Positions 34,261-41,414 of a stretch of DNA of 47,913 nucleotides are shown here, piece by piece. The notes under the pieces are model-generated. The model saw only the letters and a list, made by a program, of their open reading frames with translations, was not told the origin of the DNA and did not search any database. Location of the stretch: assembly GCA_035495815.1 (NCBI GenBank), contig DATJFH010000188.1:1-47913 (forward strand). Reading direction: 5' to 3'. Every line of letters begins with the position of its first letter. Position 1 is the first letter of the stretch. Made by a program: the position numbers and the translations under genes. Source of the DNA: DATJFH01 sp035495815 (lineage in GTDB: Bacteria; Acidobacteriota; Terriglobia; Bryobacterales; Bryobacteraceae).

Positions 34261-35622
34261 ATGAGCTCAGCCGACCTGTCCCGAACGGAACTGCTGAACG
34301 GCCTGACGGCCTTCCTGCGGATTCCCAGCATCAGCGCCGCGCCCGAGCACAAGGCGGATATCCGCCGCGCGGCCGAATTCTGTCTCGACCGGCTGCGCGC
34401 CGCCGGGCTTGCTTCCGCCGAGCTGATCGAGAGCGGCGCCGGACGCAATCCGCTGGTCTACGCGGAATGGCTGGGAGCACCGGGAAAGCCGACTCTCCTG
34501 CTCTACGGACATTACGACGTCCAGCCGCCGGACCCGCTCGAGGAGTGGCTTTCCCCGCCCTTCGAGCCCACCCTTCGCGGCGACAATCTCTACGCCCGCG
34601 GCGCTTCCGACGATAAGGGCCAGACCTACATCCTTTTCGAGGCCGTGCGCGGGCTGCTCGGCGAGAGCGGACGTCTGCCGGTGAACGTCCGCTTTCTGAT
34701 CGAGGGCGAGGAAGAGACCGGCGGAGAGCATATCGGCGCGTATGTGGCCTCAAAACCTCCACGCCTCAAAGCCGACGCCGCCGTCATCTGCGACACGGAA
34801 ATGTTCGCGCCGGAACTGCCTACGCTCTGCGTCGGGCTGCGAGGAATCGTTTACGGAGAGCTGCAGGTGGAGGGCGCCAATCACGACCTGCACTCGGGAG
34901 TGTACGGCGGGGCGGCCCCCAATCCTCTCCAGGCAGCGGCGGAAATCCTTTGCGCGCTCAAAGACCGGGACGGCCATATCCTGATTCCGGGCTTTTATGA
35001 CCGCGTCGTGCCTCCGGGTCCCAAGGAGCGCGAGGCGTGGGCCCGCCTGCCTTTCGACGAGGACGCATACACAAGCGGCGAGATGGGCGCTTCCGAACTG
35101 ACGGGCGAGCCCGGCATACCGCTGTTCGAACGTCTATGGGCGCGTCCGACGCTGGAAGTTCACGGGATCCGAGGCGGATTCACCGGCGAGGGCGCGAAGA
35201 CGGTCATCCCGGCGCGCGCGGTGGTCAAGCTGAGCGCGCGCCTGGTGGCTGACCAGCGTCCGGACGAAGCCGAGGCGCAACTCCGGGACGCGGTTCGGCG
35301 GGTATGCCCGAAAGGAATCAAGGCCGAGTTTCGTCCGCTTCACTCCGCCGCCCCGTCGCTGGTCGATCCGGACAATGTGTACATCCGCGCCTCGGCGGAA
35401 GCGATGAAACAGATTTTCGGGCGGGAGACGGTCTATATCCGTTCCGGCGGATCGATCCCCATCGCCGGTCTCTTCGACCAGCACCTGGGTATTCCCAGCG
35501 TGATGATGGGGTTTGGACTGCCCGATGACAATCTGCATGCTCCGAATGAGAAGATCTACCTGCCAAACGTGTTTCGCGGGGTGGAGGCGGTCCGGCGTTA
35601 CCTGGAGATTCTAGGGGCCTGA
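34261..35622 (+). CDS. M20-family metallopeptidase (dipeptidase-like)
   Basis: A 453-residue cytoplasmic zinc peptidase of the M20 family, ArgE/DapE/CPG2 group, closest in layout to carnosinase-like dipeptidases. Metal ligands and catalytic residues are visible: His84 in GHYDVQP, Asp117 in GASDDKGQ, the Glu pair 151/152 in EGEEETGG, Asp in CDTEM and His in DDNLHAPNE near the C-terminus. The dimerisation lid domain lies between (about 205-340). I use the ATG at 34261; the frame continues upstream only over the ATPase gene. Starts 35 bases after that gene and may be co-transcribed. Substrates are probably dipeptides. Confidence 0.92.
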   Translation: MSSADLSRTELLNGLTAFLRIPSISAAPEHKADIRRAAEFCLDRLRAAGLASAELIESGAGRNPLVYAEWLGAPGKPTLLLYGHYDVQPPDPLEEWLSPPFEPTLRGDNLYARGASDDKGQTYILFEAVRGLLGESGRLPVNVRFLIEGEEETGGEHIGAYVASKPPRLKADAAVICDTEMFAPELPTLCVGLRGIVYGELQVEGANHDLHSGVYGGAAPNPLQAAAEILCALKDRDGHILIPGFYDRVVPPGPKEREAWARLPFDEDAYTSGEMGASELTGEPGIPLFERLWARPTLEVHGIRGGFTGEGAKTVIPARAVVKLSARLVADQRPDEAEAQLRDAVRRVCPKGIKAEFRPLHSAAPSLVDPDNVYIRASAEAMKQIFGRETVYIRSGGSIPIAGLFDQHLGIPSVMMGFGLPDDNLHAPNEKIYLPNVFRGVEAVRRYLEILGA

Positions 35623-35743
35623 GCCGGTTGTTTTCAGCCACCACGGTGCATTACAGCCGCTGAAACCTGATGCAACTCCAGCGAATCCAATAAGTTAGGA
35701 TGGCCGTTAAAGTGCGGCCGCAATGGACTTGGAGGTTCAGCCG

Positions 35744-38449
35744 ATGACACTCCGTGGTTTCCCGAGCCTGGGTTCGGCAATACTGACGGGACTTTTTTCG
35801 TGCCTGCTTACGGGACCTGCTTTCGCACAGCAGGCGGTCCCGCCGGAGCTGACAGACGCGGAGAGCGCCAGCCACGGCGTGGGCCGCATCAGCGTGCTCA
35901 GTGGTGAAGTCTCGGTCAGCCGCAAGGAAACGGGCGGCGAATATGTCGCGGCGGCCCTCAACGCTCCGCTGGTGACCGGCGACGGCGTATCCACCGGACC
36001 TTCCGGCCGGGCGGAGGTGCAATTCGATGCGGCCAACTTCCTGCGCATGGGTCATGATTCGGACGTGAAGATCACAGACCTCCAGCAGAATCGGGTGGGG
36101 ATGCAGCTGGCCCGCGGCACGGTCACGTATCGGGTGCTCCGGGAATCGAACGCTCAGGTGGAGATCGCAACTCCGACGGTTTCGGTTCGTCCGGTGAATC
36201 GCGGCGAAGTGCGGGTGACGGTTCTCGACGACGGGCAGACGGAGATCACGGTGCGCTCCGGACAAGTGGAGATTTATACGCCGCGGGGCGCCGAAACGCT
36301 GTCCGCCGGACAGACGATGATCGCGCGGGGACCGGCTTCCGATCCGGAGTTCCAGATCACGGCCGCCATCCCGCGGGACGCGTGGGACGAATGGTGCGCC
36401 GGGCGCGACCGGACGCTCGAAAGCTCGCGCAGCTACCAGTACGTGAGCAGCGATGTTTACGGCGCCGAGGACCTGGACGCGTACGGCGAGTGGACGACCG
36501 AGCCGGGATACGGTGAAGTCTGGCGTCCGCAGGTGGCTGCCGGCTGGGCGCCGTACCGGGACGGGCGCTGGACCTACCTGGATTATTACGGCTGGACGTG
36601 GTTGGGGGACGAGCCCTGGGGCTGGGCGCCGTATCACTACGGGAACTGGTTCTACGGATCGTCCGGCTGGTGCTGGTATCCGGGGTCGCGTTATTCGCGC
36701 TACTACTGGCGTCCAGCGGTGGTAGGGTTCTTCGGTTTCGGCGGCCGCTCATCCAGTTTCGGATTCGGGTTCGGGAACGTGGGCTGGGTTCCGCTGGCGC
36801 CGTTCGAAACATACCGCCCGTGGTACGGCCGCGGACGCGGATTCTCGGTGGTGAACGACTACAACATCTATTCTTCCTTCCGGAATGCCAGGCACAATGG
36901 GATTACGGGAATCAGCGCCGGGAGCTTCGCGGGCGGACGGTTCGGACGCAATTTTTCGGTCTCGCGGAACCAGCTTGGCCAGGCAGGTCTGGTGAATGGC
37001 GGGCTGCCTTTCCGTGCGAGCGGCGGGGGACTGCGTTTCAGCGACCGCCAGGCGAGTTATGTGCCCCGGACCAATACTTTCTCGCGACAGTTTTCGAGCC
37101 GCCGCGGAAATGCGTCAACTTTTGCCGGCGTGGGGGGATCGACGGGCTTTGGGCGCGGCAGCGCGATTCAACAGGGATCGTCCCCCGGATGGAGCCGGTT
37201 CAACGGACAGCGCGGGGGATCGTCGGGATTCCAGTCCACGTTGGGAGGGCGGGACTCAGGGACGAGCCGGTTCAACGGGCAGCGCGGTGGATCGTCGGGA
37301 TTCCAATCGACGCCGGGGAGCCGGGATTCGGGATGGAGCCGGTTCAACGGGCAGCGCGGCGGGTCGTCGGGATTCCAATCCACGCCGGGGAGCCGGGATT
37401 CGGGATGGAGCCGGTTTAACGGGCAGCGCGGCGGGTCGTCGGGATTCCAGTCCACGCCGGGGAGCCGGGATTCGGGGACGAGCCAATTTAACGGCCAGCG
37501 CGGGTCGTCGGGGTTCCAGTCCATGCCGGGGAGCCGGGATTCGGGATGGAGCCGGTTCAACGGGCAGCGCGGCGGATCGTCGGGTTTGCAATCGACGCCG
37601 GAGAGCCGGGATTCGGGGACGAGCCGGTTCAACGGGCAGCGCGGGTCTTCGGGTTTGCAATCGACGGCGGGGAGCCGGGATTCGGCGTGGAGCCGGTTCA
37701 ACGGACAGCGCGGCGGGTCGTCGGGATTCCAGTCCACGCCGGGGAGTCGGGATTCGGGGACGAGCAGGTTCAACGGGCAGCGCGGATCGTCGGGATTCCA
37801 ATCTACGCCGGGGAGCCGGGATTCGGGATGGAGCCGGTTTAACGGGCAGCGCGGCGGATCGGCGGGTTTGCAATCGACGCCGGGGAGTCGGGATTCGGGG
37901 ACTAGCCGGTTCAACGGGCAGCGCGGGTCATCGGGATTCCAGTCCATGCCGGGGAGCCGGGATTCGGGAGGGAGCCGGTTTAACGGACAGCGCGCCGTTC
38001 CACAGCCCGGCCCAAGTTATCGGGATCCAGGCGGCAGCCGGTACGGCGGCGCAGGGGGCGGAACGGCGATCCCCAATTACCGCGATCGAGGCAGCGCTTT
38101 CGGCGGGTCGCGAAGAGAATCCTTCAGCGCGCCGCGGAGTGGCGGGGGATCATCGGGATTCCAGGCGGCGCCAAGGTCCATGCAGCGGGGAGGCGGTACG
38201 CCGGGCATGAGTATGCCCCGGCAAAGCGCGCCCACGCGCAGCTTCGAGAATCGGTCGAGCGGCAACCACTACCAGCCACGCGGCGGCGGTGGCCCGGTCT
38301 ACCACAATGCCCCCAGTTCCCGTGGCGGAGGAAGCCAGCGTTCGTTCAGCGCGCCGCAATCCGGGGGAGGCGGCGGTGGAAACCGGGGCGGCGACGGTGG
38401 AAACTCCGGGGGCAGATCCGGCGGTCACTCCGGGCGCCACAGCCGTTGA
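35744..38449 (+). CDS. Exported FecR/DUF6600 protein with 23/24-residue repeats
   Basis: A 901-residue secreted or envelope protein. Order: signal peptide (ending AFAQQ), FecR-like domain (about 40-195, SVLSGEVSVSR, VSTGPSGRAEVQF), DUF6600 domain (about 225-355) with many Trp/Tyr/Gly residues (LDAYGEW, WAPYRDGRWTY, PWGWAPYHYG), then a Gly/Ser/Arg-rich region. Eleven near-identical repeats of a unit reading (G)WSRFNGQRGGSSGFQSTPGSRDS lie at 37187-37966. The tail is Gly/Ser/Arg-rich and basic. I chose the ATG at 35744 because GGAGG stands nine bases before it and it leaves a clean signal peptide; an ATG at 35723 is possible. The function is unknown; the basic disordered repeats suggest binding to acidic polymers such as exopolysaccharide. 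Confidence 0.85.
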   Translation: MTLRGFPSLGSAILTGLFSCLLTGPAFAQQAVPPELTDAESASHGVGRISVLSGEVSVSRKETGGEYVAAALNAPLVTGDGVSTGPSGRAEVQFDAANFLRMGHDSDVKITDLQQNRVGMQLARGTVTYRVLRESNAQVEIATPTVSVRPVNRGEVRVTVLDDGQTEITVRSGQVEIYTPRGAETLSAGQTMIARGPASDPEFQITAAIPRDAWDEWCAGRDRTLESSRSYQYVSSDVYGAEDLDAYGEWTTEPGYGEVWRPQVAAGWAPYRDGRWTYLDYYGWTWLGDEPWGWAPYHYGNWFYGSSGWCWYPGSRYSRYYWRPAVVGFFGFGGRSSSFGFGFGNVGWVPLAPFETYRPWYGRGRGFSVVNDYNIYSSFRNARHNGITGISAGSFAGGRFGRNFSVSRNQLGQAGLVNGGLPFRASGGGLRFSDRQASYVPRTNTFSRQFSSRRGNASTFAGVGGSTGFGRGSAIQQGSSPGWSRFNGQRGGSSGFQSTLGGRDSGTSRFNGQRGGSSGFQSTPGSRDSGWSRFNGQRGGSSGFQSTPGSRDSGWSRFNGQRGGSSGFQSTPGSRDSGTSQFNGQRGSSGFQSMPGSRDSGWSRFNGQRGGSSGLQSTPESRDSGTSRFNGQRGSSGLQSTAGSRDSAWSRFNGQRGGSSGFQSTPGSRDSGTSRFNGQRGSSGFQSTPGSRDSGWSRFNGQRGGSAGLQSTPGSRDSGTSRFNGQRGSSGFQSMPGSRDSGGSRFNGQRAVPQPGPSYRDPGGSRYGGAGGGTAIPNYRDRGSAFGGSRRESFSAPRSGGGSSGFQAAPRSMQRGGGTPGMSMPRQSAPTRSFENRSSGNHYQPRGGGGPVYHNAPSSRGGGSQRSFSAPQSGGGGGGNRGGDGGNSGGRSGGHSGRHSR
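37187..37966 (+). repeat. Eleven in-frame tandem repeats of 69/72 bp
   Basis: Inside the FecR/DUF6600 gene, units 1-4 are 72 bp (24 residues). Units 5-11 alternate 69 bp (23 residues, starting GTS and having RGSSG) and 72 bp (starting GWS/AWS and having RGGSSG). The alternation means that a two-unit block of 141 bp was duplicated. A degenerate twelfth unit begins at 37967. Confidence 0.95.
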
Positions 38450-38510
38450 GCTGGAATAGCCGCGTCGTTGGTCTTCGAGTTGCTGTTCTCCTTCCAGCCA
38501 AGGAGAAACC

Positions 38511-38894
38511 ATGAACGCAACGAATTCCGAGGTCGCCTTCGTCACGGGGAGCGACAACTTCCTGACACAGCTGCCCGAGATCATCCGGTCGCGGGCCAAT
38601 GTCTCTACCGTATTTGGCGAGCCGATCGTGCGCGACCGCACTACGGTCGTACCCATTGCCCAGGTACGCTGGGGAATCGGCGGTGGCGGCGGCCGGCGGC
38701 GCAGCCAATCCGAACCGGAGTCCGGTTTCGGCGGCGGCGGGGGGATGGTGGTGAACCCGGTCGGCTACCTGGAGATTGACGAGTCGGGCGCCAAATACCA
38801 CTCGGCCGGCGGACGGTTGAACCTGCTGACGGGCGTCCTGGCAGGCCTATTGGTATTCATCGCCTTGGAGCTGGGCTTTCGGAAAAACCGGTAA
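38511..38894 (+). CDS. GerW/YtfJ-like sporulation-family protein
   Basis: A 127-residue protein resembling the GerW (YtfJ) family. It has FGEPIVRDRTTVVPIAQVRWGIGGGGG, a Gly-rich linker with Arg/Ser/Gln/Glu, then GGMVVNPVGYLEIDESGAKYH. Unlike the Bacillus protein it ends in a single hydrophobic helix (LNLLTGVLAGLLVFIALELGF) followed by KNR, so it should be a C-tail-anchored membrane protein. AAGGAG lies seven bases before the ATG. Such proteins occur in non-spore-forming phyla, with unknown role. It follows the FecR/DUF6600 gene by 61 bases. Confidence 0.78.
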   Translation: MNATNSEVAFVTGSDNFLTQLPEIIRSRANVSTVFGEPIVRDRTTVVPIAQVRWGIGGGGGRRRSQSEPESGFGGGGGMVVNPVGYLEIDESGAKYHSAGGRLNLLTGVLAGLLVFIALELGFRKNR

Positions 38895-39075
38895 TCGCAT
38901 CGTCACGGGTCCCCGGCTTGCCGGCAGGTGATCGTACGGATGCGGGTTGCGCCGTTGTAGCGCCCGCGCCGTCACAGCCAGGAACTTAGAGGAACTCCCG
39001 TGTTCCGCCGCCCGCTTCCCTGCCCCGTACTTTCGACATTGGGTCCCGGCCCGGGGCCGTTCCGTGCCGACCGTG

Positions 39076-39105
39076 TTGACAACCACGGCCGAAAACCGGA
39101 ACAGT
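39076..39105 (+). promoter_or_regulatory. Promoter candidate for the compact glycosyltransferase gene
   Basis: A perfect -35 TTGACA (39076-39081) is followed after 18 bases by AACAGT (39100-39105), a weak -10. It lies 18 bases before the ATG at 39124. The rest of the 38895-39123 gap shows nothing recognisable. Confidence 0.4.
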
Positions 39106-39123
39106 GGAAGATCGCGGACAGCG

Positions 39124-40017
39124 ATGCATATCCTCCACCTCGATTCGGGCCCTTCCATGCGGGGCGGGCAATGGCAGACGGTCCGTCTGGCCGAGGGGCT
39201 GGCGCGGGCGGGCCACACCGTAACCTTGCTCGCGCGCCAGAACTCTCCTTGCCTGGAAAGAGCGCGCGAGATGCGTCTGGACGCCGCGCCGCTGAGCGCG
39301 CCAGCCGTGCGGCGGCATTCCCGGCGGGCGGACCTGGTTCACGCCCATGACGCCCGGTCGCACACGATAGCCGCGCTGCTGTCAGCCGCGCCGCTGGTGG
39401 TCTCGAGGCGTGTCGCCTTCCCGATCGGCGGCGGGCTGTCGCGTCTGAAATACGCGCGGCCGCGGCATTTCATCGCCGTTTCGGAATACGTCAGGAGCGT
39501 GCTGGCCGGAGCGGGAGTTGGACCCGAGCGGGTCTCCGTGGTGTACGATGGAGTTCCCTTGCTTACTCCATCCAGCCCGGGCGAAGGGGTTCTCGCGCCC
39601 GCCTCGTCCGATCCCCAAAAAGGCGCCGCGCTGTCGCTGCAGGCTGCCGGGCTGGCGGGACTCCCGATCCACTTCGCGGCGGACCTGGAACGCGAGCTTC
39701 CGGGCGCCGGCCTGTTCCTCTATCTCACGTACAGCGAAGGACTCGGTTCGGGGGTTTTGCTGGCGATGTCGGCCGGCGTGCCGGTCGTTGCCAGCCGCGT
39801 GGGAGGACTGCCCGAAATCGTGGCGCATGAAGAGACCGGGCTGCTGGTGGAAAACTCCGCGGGCGAGATCGCCGGGGCCATGCTGCGACTCGCGAGGGAC
39901 CGGGAGCTGGCGCTCCGGCTGGCTGCGAACGCGCGCCGCGCAGTGGAAGAGCGGTTCACGGTCGGCGCCATGGTGGAAGCCACCACGCAGGTCTACCGGA
40001 GGGTCCTCCAATGCTAG
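39124..40017 (+). CDS. Compact GT4-like glycosyltransferase lacking the second EX7E Glu
   Basis: A 297-residue GT-B protein, shorter than the usual 350-400 residues. The N-terminal domain is normal (LHLDSGPSMRGGQWQTVRLAEGLARAGH, then HAHDARSHTIAALLS and HFIAVSEYVRSVL). The C-terminal domain is cut down: the usual central part with the GDGP turn is missing between LAPASSDPQKG and FAADLERELPGA. The EX7E motif reads EGLGSGVLLAM, so the second Glu is Leu. It may have altered or no transferase activity. Start ATG at 39124; a longer frame from 38947 lacks family similarity. Its last seven bases overlap the prepilin peptidase gene. Confidence 0.8.
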   Translation: MHILHLDSGPSMRGGQWQTVRLAEGLARAGHTVTLLARQNSPCLERAREMRLDAAPLSAPAVRRHSRRADLVHAHDARSHTIAALLSAAPLVVSRRVAFPIGGGLSRLKYARPRHFIAVSEYVRSVLAGAGVGPERVSVVYDGVPLLTPSSPGEGVLAPASSDPQKGAALSLQAAGLAGLPIHFAADLERELPGAGLFLYLTYSEGLGSGVLLAMSAGVPVVASRVGGLPEIVAHEETGLLVENSAGEIAGAMLRLARDRELALRLAANARRAVEERFTVGAMVEATTQVYRRVLQC

Positions 40018-40832
40018 AGGCGTCGCTGGCCGGGCTGTTCGGGCTGCTGATCGGCAGCTTCCTCAACGTGTGCATCTACCGGCTCCCGCGCGACCTTTCC
40101 GTGGTTCGGCCCCGCTCCTACTGCCCGCAGTGCGAAAAGCCTATCGTGTGGTCGGACAATATCCCGCTGGTCAGCTATTTCCTGCTGGGCCGCCGGTGCC
40201 GCCACTGCCGGCAGACGATTCCGGCCCGCTACCCCATCGTCGAGGCGCTGACGGGCGCGCTGTTTTTCCTGTTCGTGGCGGCGCTCGGACCGACGCTCGA
40301 GGCCCTGAAATACTGCTTTCTCTCGGCCCTGCTGACGGGCATGATTTTCTCCGACCTGGAAGAATTGATTCTCCCCGACGAGTTTACGCTGGGAGGCCTG
40401 GCAGCCGGCCTGGCCTTGAGCTGGGTAGTTCCGGTGCGGGACGGCGCGAGCGAATTCATCTTCACGATCATGGGATCCTCGCTGAGAGGCCCCCGCCTTT
40501 CCCTGGCCGAGGCGGCGATCGGGGCCGCCGTACCGGCCGCGTTTCTCTGGCTGACCGGCGAGCTGTTCCATCGTATTCGCCACAAAGAAGGACTGGGGTT
40601 CGGCGACGTAAAAATGATCGCCGCCGTTGGAGCTTTCATCGGTCTGGCCGGGGTTCTTCGAACACTGATCCTGGGTTCCCTGATGGGCTCGGTTTTCGGC
40701 ATCGCTTACGTCCTGCTGGCGCGCAAGGACCACAAGACCTACGAGCTGCCGTTCGGAAGCTTCCTCGGAGCTGCCGCGATCCTGGTGATCTTGTTCGATC
40801 AGAGGGTGTTCACGCTGCTGGGTCCGAAATAG
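40011..40832 (+). CDS. pilD: Prepilin peptidase (type IV leader peptidase/methylase)
   Basis: A 273-residue inner-membrane aspartic peptidase (family A24) that cleaves type IV prepilins and type II pseudopilins and N-methylates the new end. It has LLIGSFLNVCIYRLP, the zinc-binding cysteines Cys38/Cys41 and Cys63/Cys66, and the catalytic aspartates Asp115 (IFSDLEELILPD) and Asp199 (GFGDVKM). About seven hydrophobic segments follow. Start ATG at 40011 overlaps the glycosyltransferase stop. No pilin genes are adjacent. Confidence 0.94.
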   Translation: MLEASLAGLFGLLIGSFLNVCIYRLPRDLSVVRPRSYCPQCEKPIVWSDNIPLVSYFLLGRRCRHCRQTIPARYPIVEALTGALFFLFVAALGPTLEALKYCFLSALLTGMIFSDLEELILPDEFTLGGLAAGLALSWVVPVRDGASEFIFTIMGSSLRGPRLSLAEAAIGAAVPAAFLWLTGELFHRIRHKEGLGFGDVKMIAAVGAFIGLAGVLRTLILGSLMGSVFGIAYVLLARKDHKTYELPFGSFLGAAAILVILFDQRVFTLLGPK

Positions 40833-40869
40833 GGAATTCATTTTAACACTTGCATCGGCGCGAGCATTT

Positions 40870-40875
40870 TAGAAT
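40870..40875 (+). promoter_or_regulatory. -10 element (TAGAAT) next to the Rieske start
   Basis: TAGAAT ends seven bases before the ATG at 40883, which would put the transcript start at the ATG. No -35 is seen at the proper distance. GAGAG between could serve as a ribosome-binding site if the transcript starts further upstream. Confidence 0.35.
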
Positions 40876-40882
40876 GAGAGCA

Positions 40883-41380
40883 ATGGATACGGAAAGCACC
40901 GATCGCCGGACATTCTTTCTCGCCGCCATCTACGGACTCTGGGCTGCCATGGGTGGAGCGTTGTCGATTCCGGCCGCGGTCTATCTCCTGTTTCCGCCCA
41001 AACTGCGCAAGGAGCAGGACTGGGCGGACGCCGGAGACATCACCAAGATGAAGCCCAATTCACCGGTGGAGATGGTATTCCGGCGCAACCGCGTGGACGG
41101 CTGGCGTATCCTGAGCGAGAAGAGCACGGCGTGGGCGGTGAAGCTCGACAGCGGGGAGATCGTGGCCCTGGCGCCGCAGTGTACGCACCTCGGCTGCGCT
41201 TATCACTGGGACGAGCCGAAGAAACAATTCCTGTGTCCCTGTCACACTTCCGTTTTTTCGATGGACGGAAAAGTGCTGGCCGGGCCGGCGCCCCGCGCGC
41301 TCGACCGGTATGAAAGCAAGGTCGAGAAGAACAGGCTTCTTCTGGGCGAGATTCACGAATCCAAGGAGTCGGCGGGTTAA
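40883..41380 (+). CDS. Rieske 2Fe-2S protein of a quinol:cytochrome c oxidoreductase
   Basis: A 165-residue Rieske subunit. A twin-arginine motif (DRRTFF) precedes a single membrane anchor (LAAIYGLWAAMGGALSIPAAVYLL), as expected for Tat-inserted Rieske proteins. The cluster ligands are in CTHLGC and CPCHTS, and the two extra Cys would form the stabilising disulfide; GPAPRAL follows as the Pro loop. It passes electrons from quinol to a c-type haem on the outer face of the membrane. I chose the ATG at 40883; an ATG at 40874 would add three residues. The cytochrome b fusion follows after 34 bases. Confidence 0.93.
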   Translation: MDTESTDRRTFFLAAIYGLWAAMGGALSIPAAVYLLFPPKLRKEQDWADAGDITKMKPNSPVEMVFRRNRVDGWRILSEKSTAWAVKLDSGEIVALAPQCTHLGCAYHWDEPKKQFLCPCHTSVFSMDGKVLAGPAPRALDRYESKVEKNRLLLGEIHESKESAG

Positions 41381-41414
41381 CGTGGGCGATAAAGTAACCA
41401 GGGTCGAGGGGAGC

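Noticed and set aside
37168..37947. Minus-strand frame encoding regular Pro/Arg/Asp repeats, and a plus-strand frame at 36996-38210 with similar repeats
   Set aside because: Both are frame shadows of the tandem repeat: repeat units of a multiple of three bases give repeats in all frames. Only the FecR/DUF6600 frame has a signal peptide and domains.
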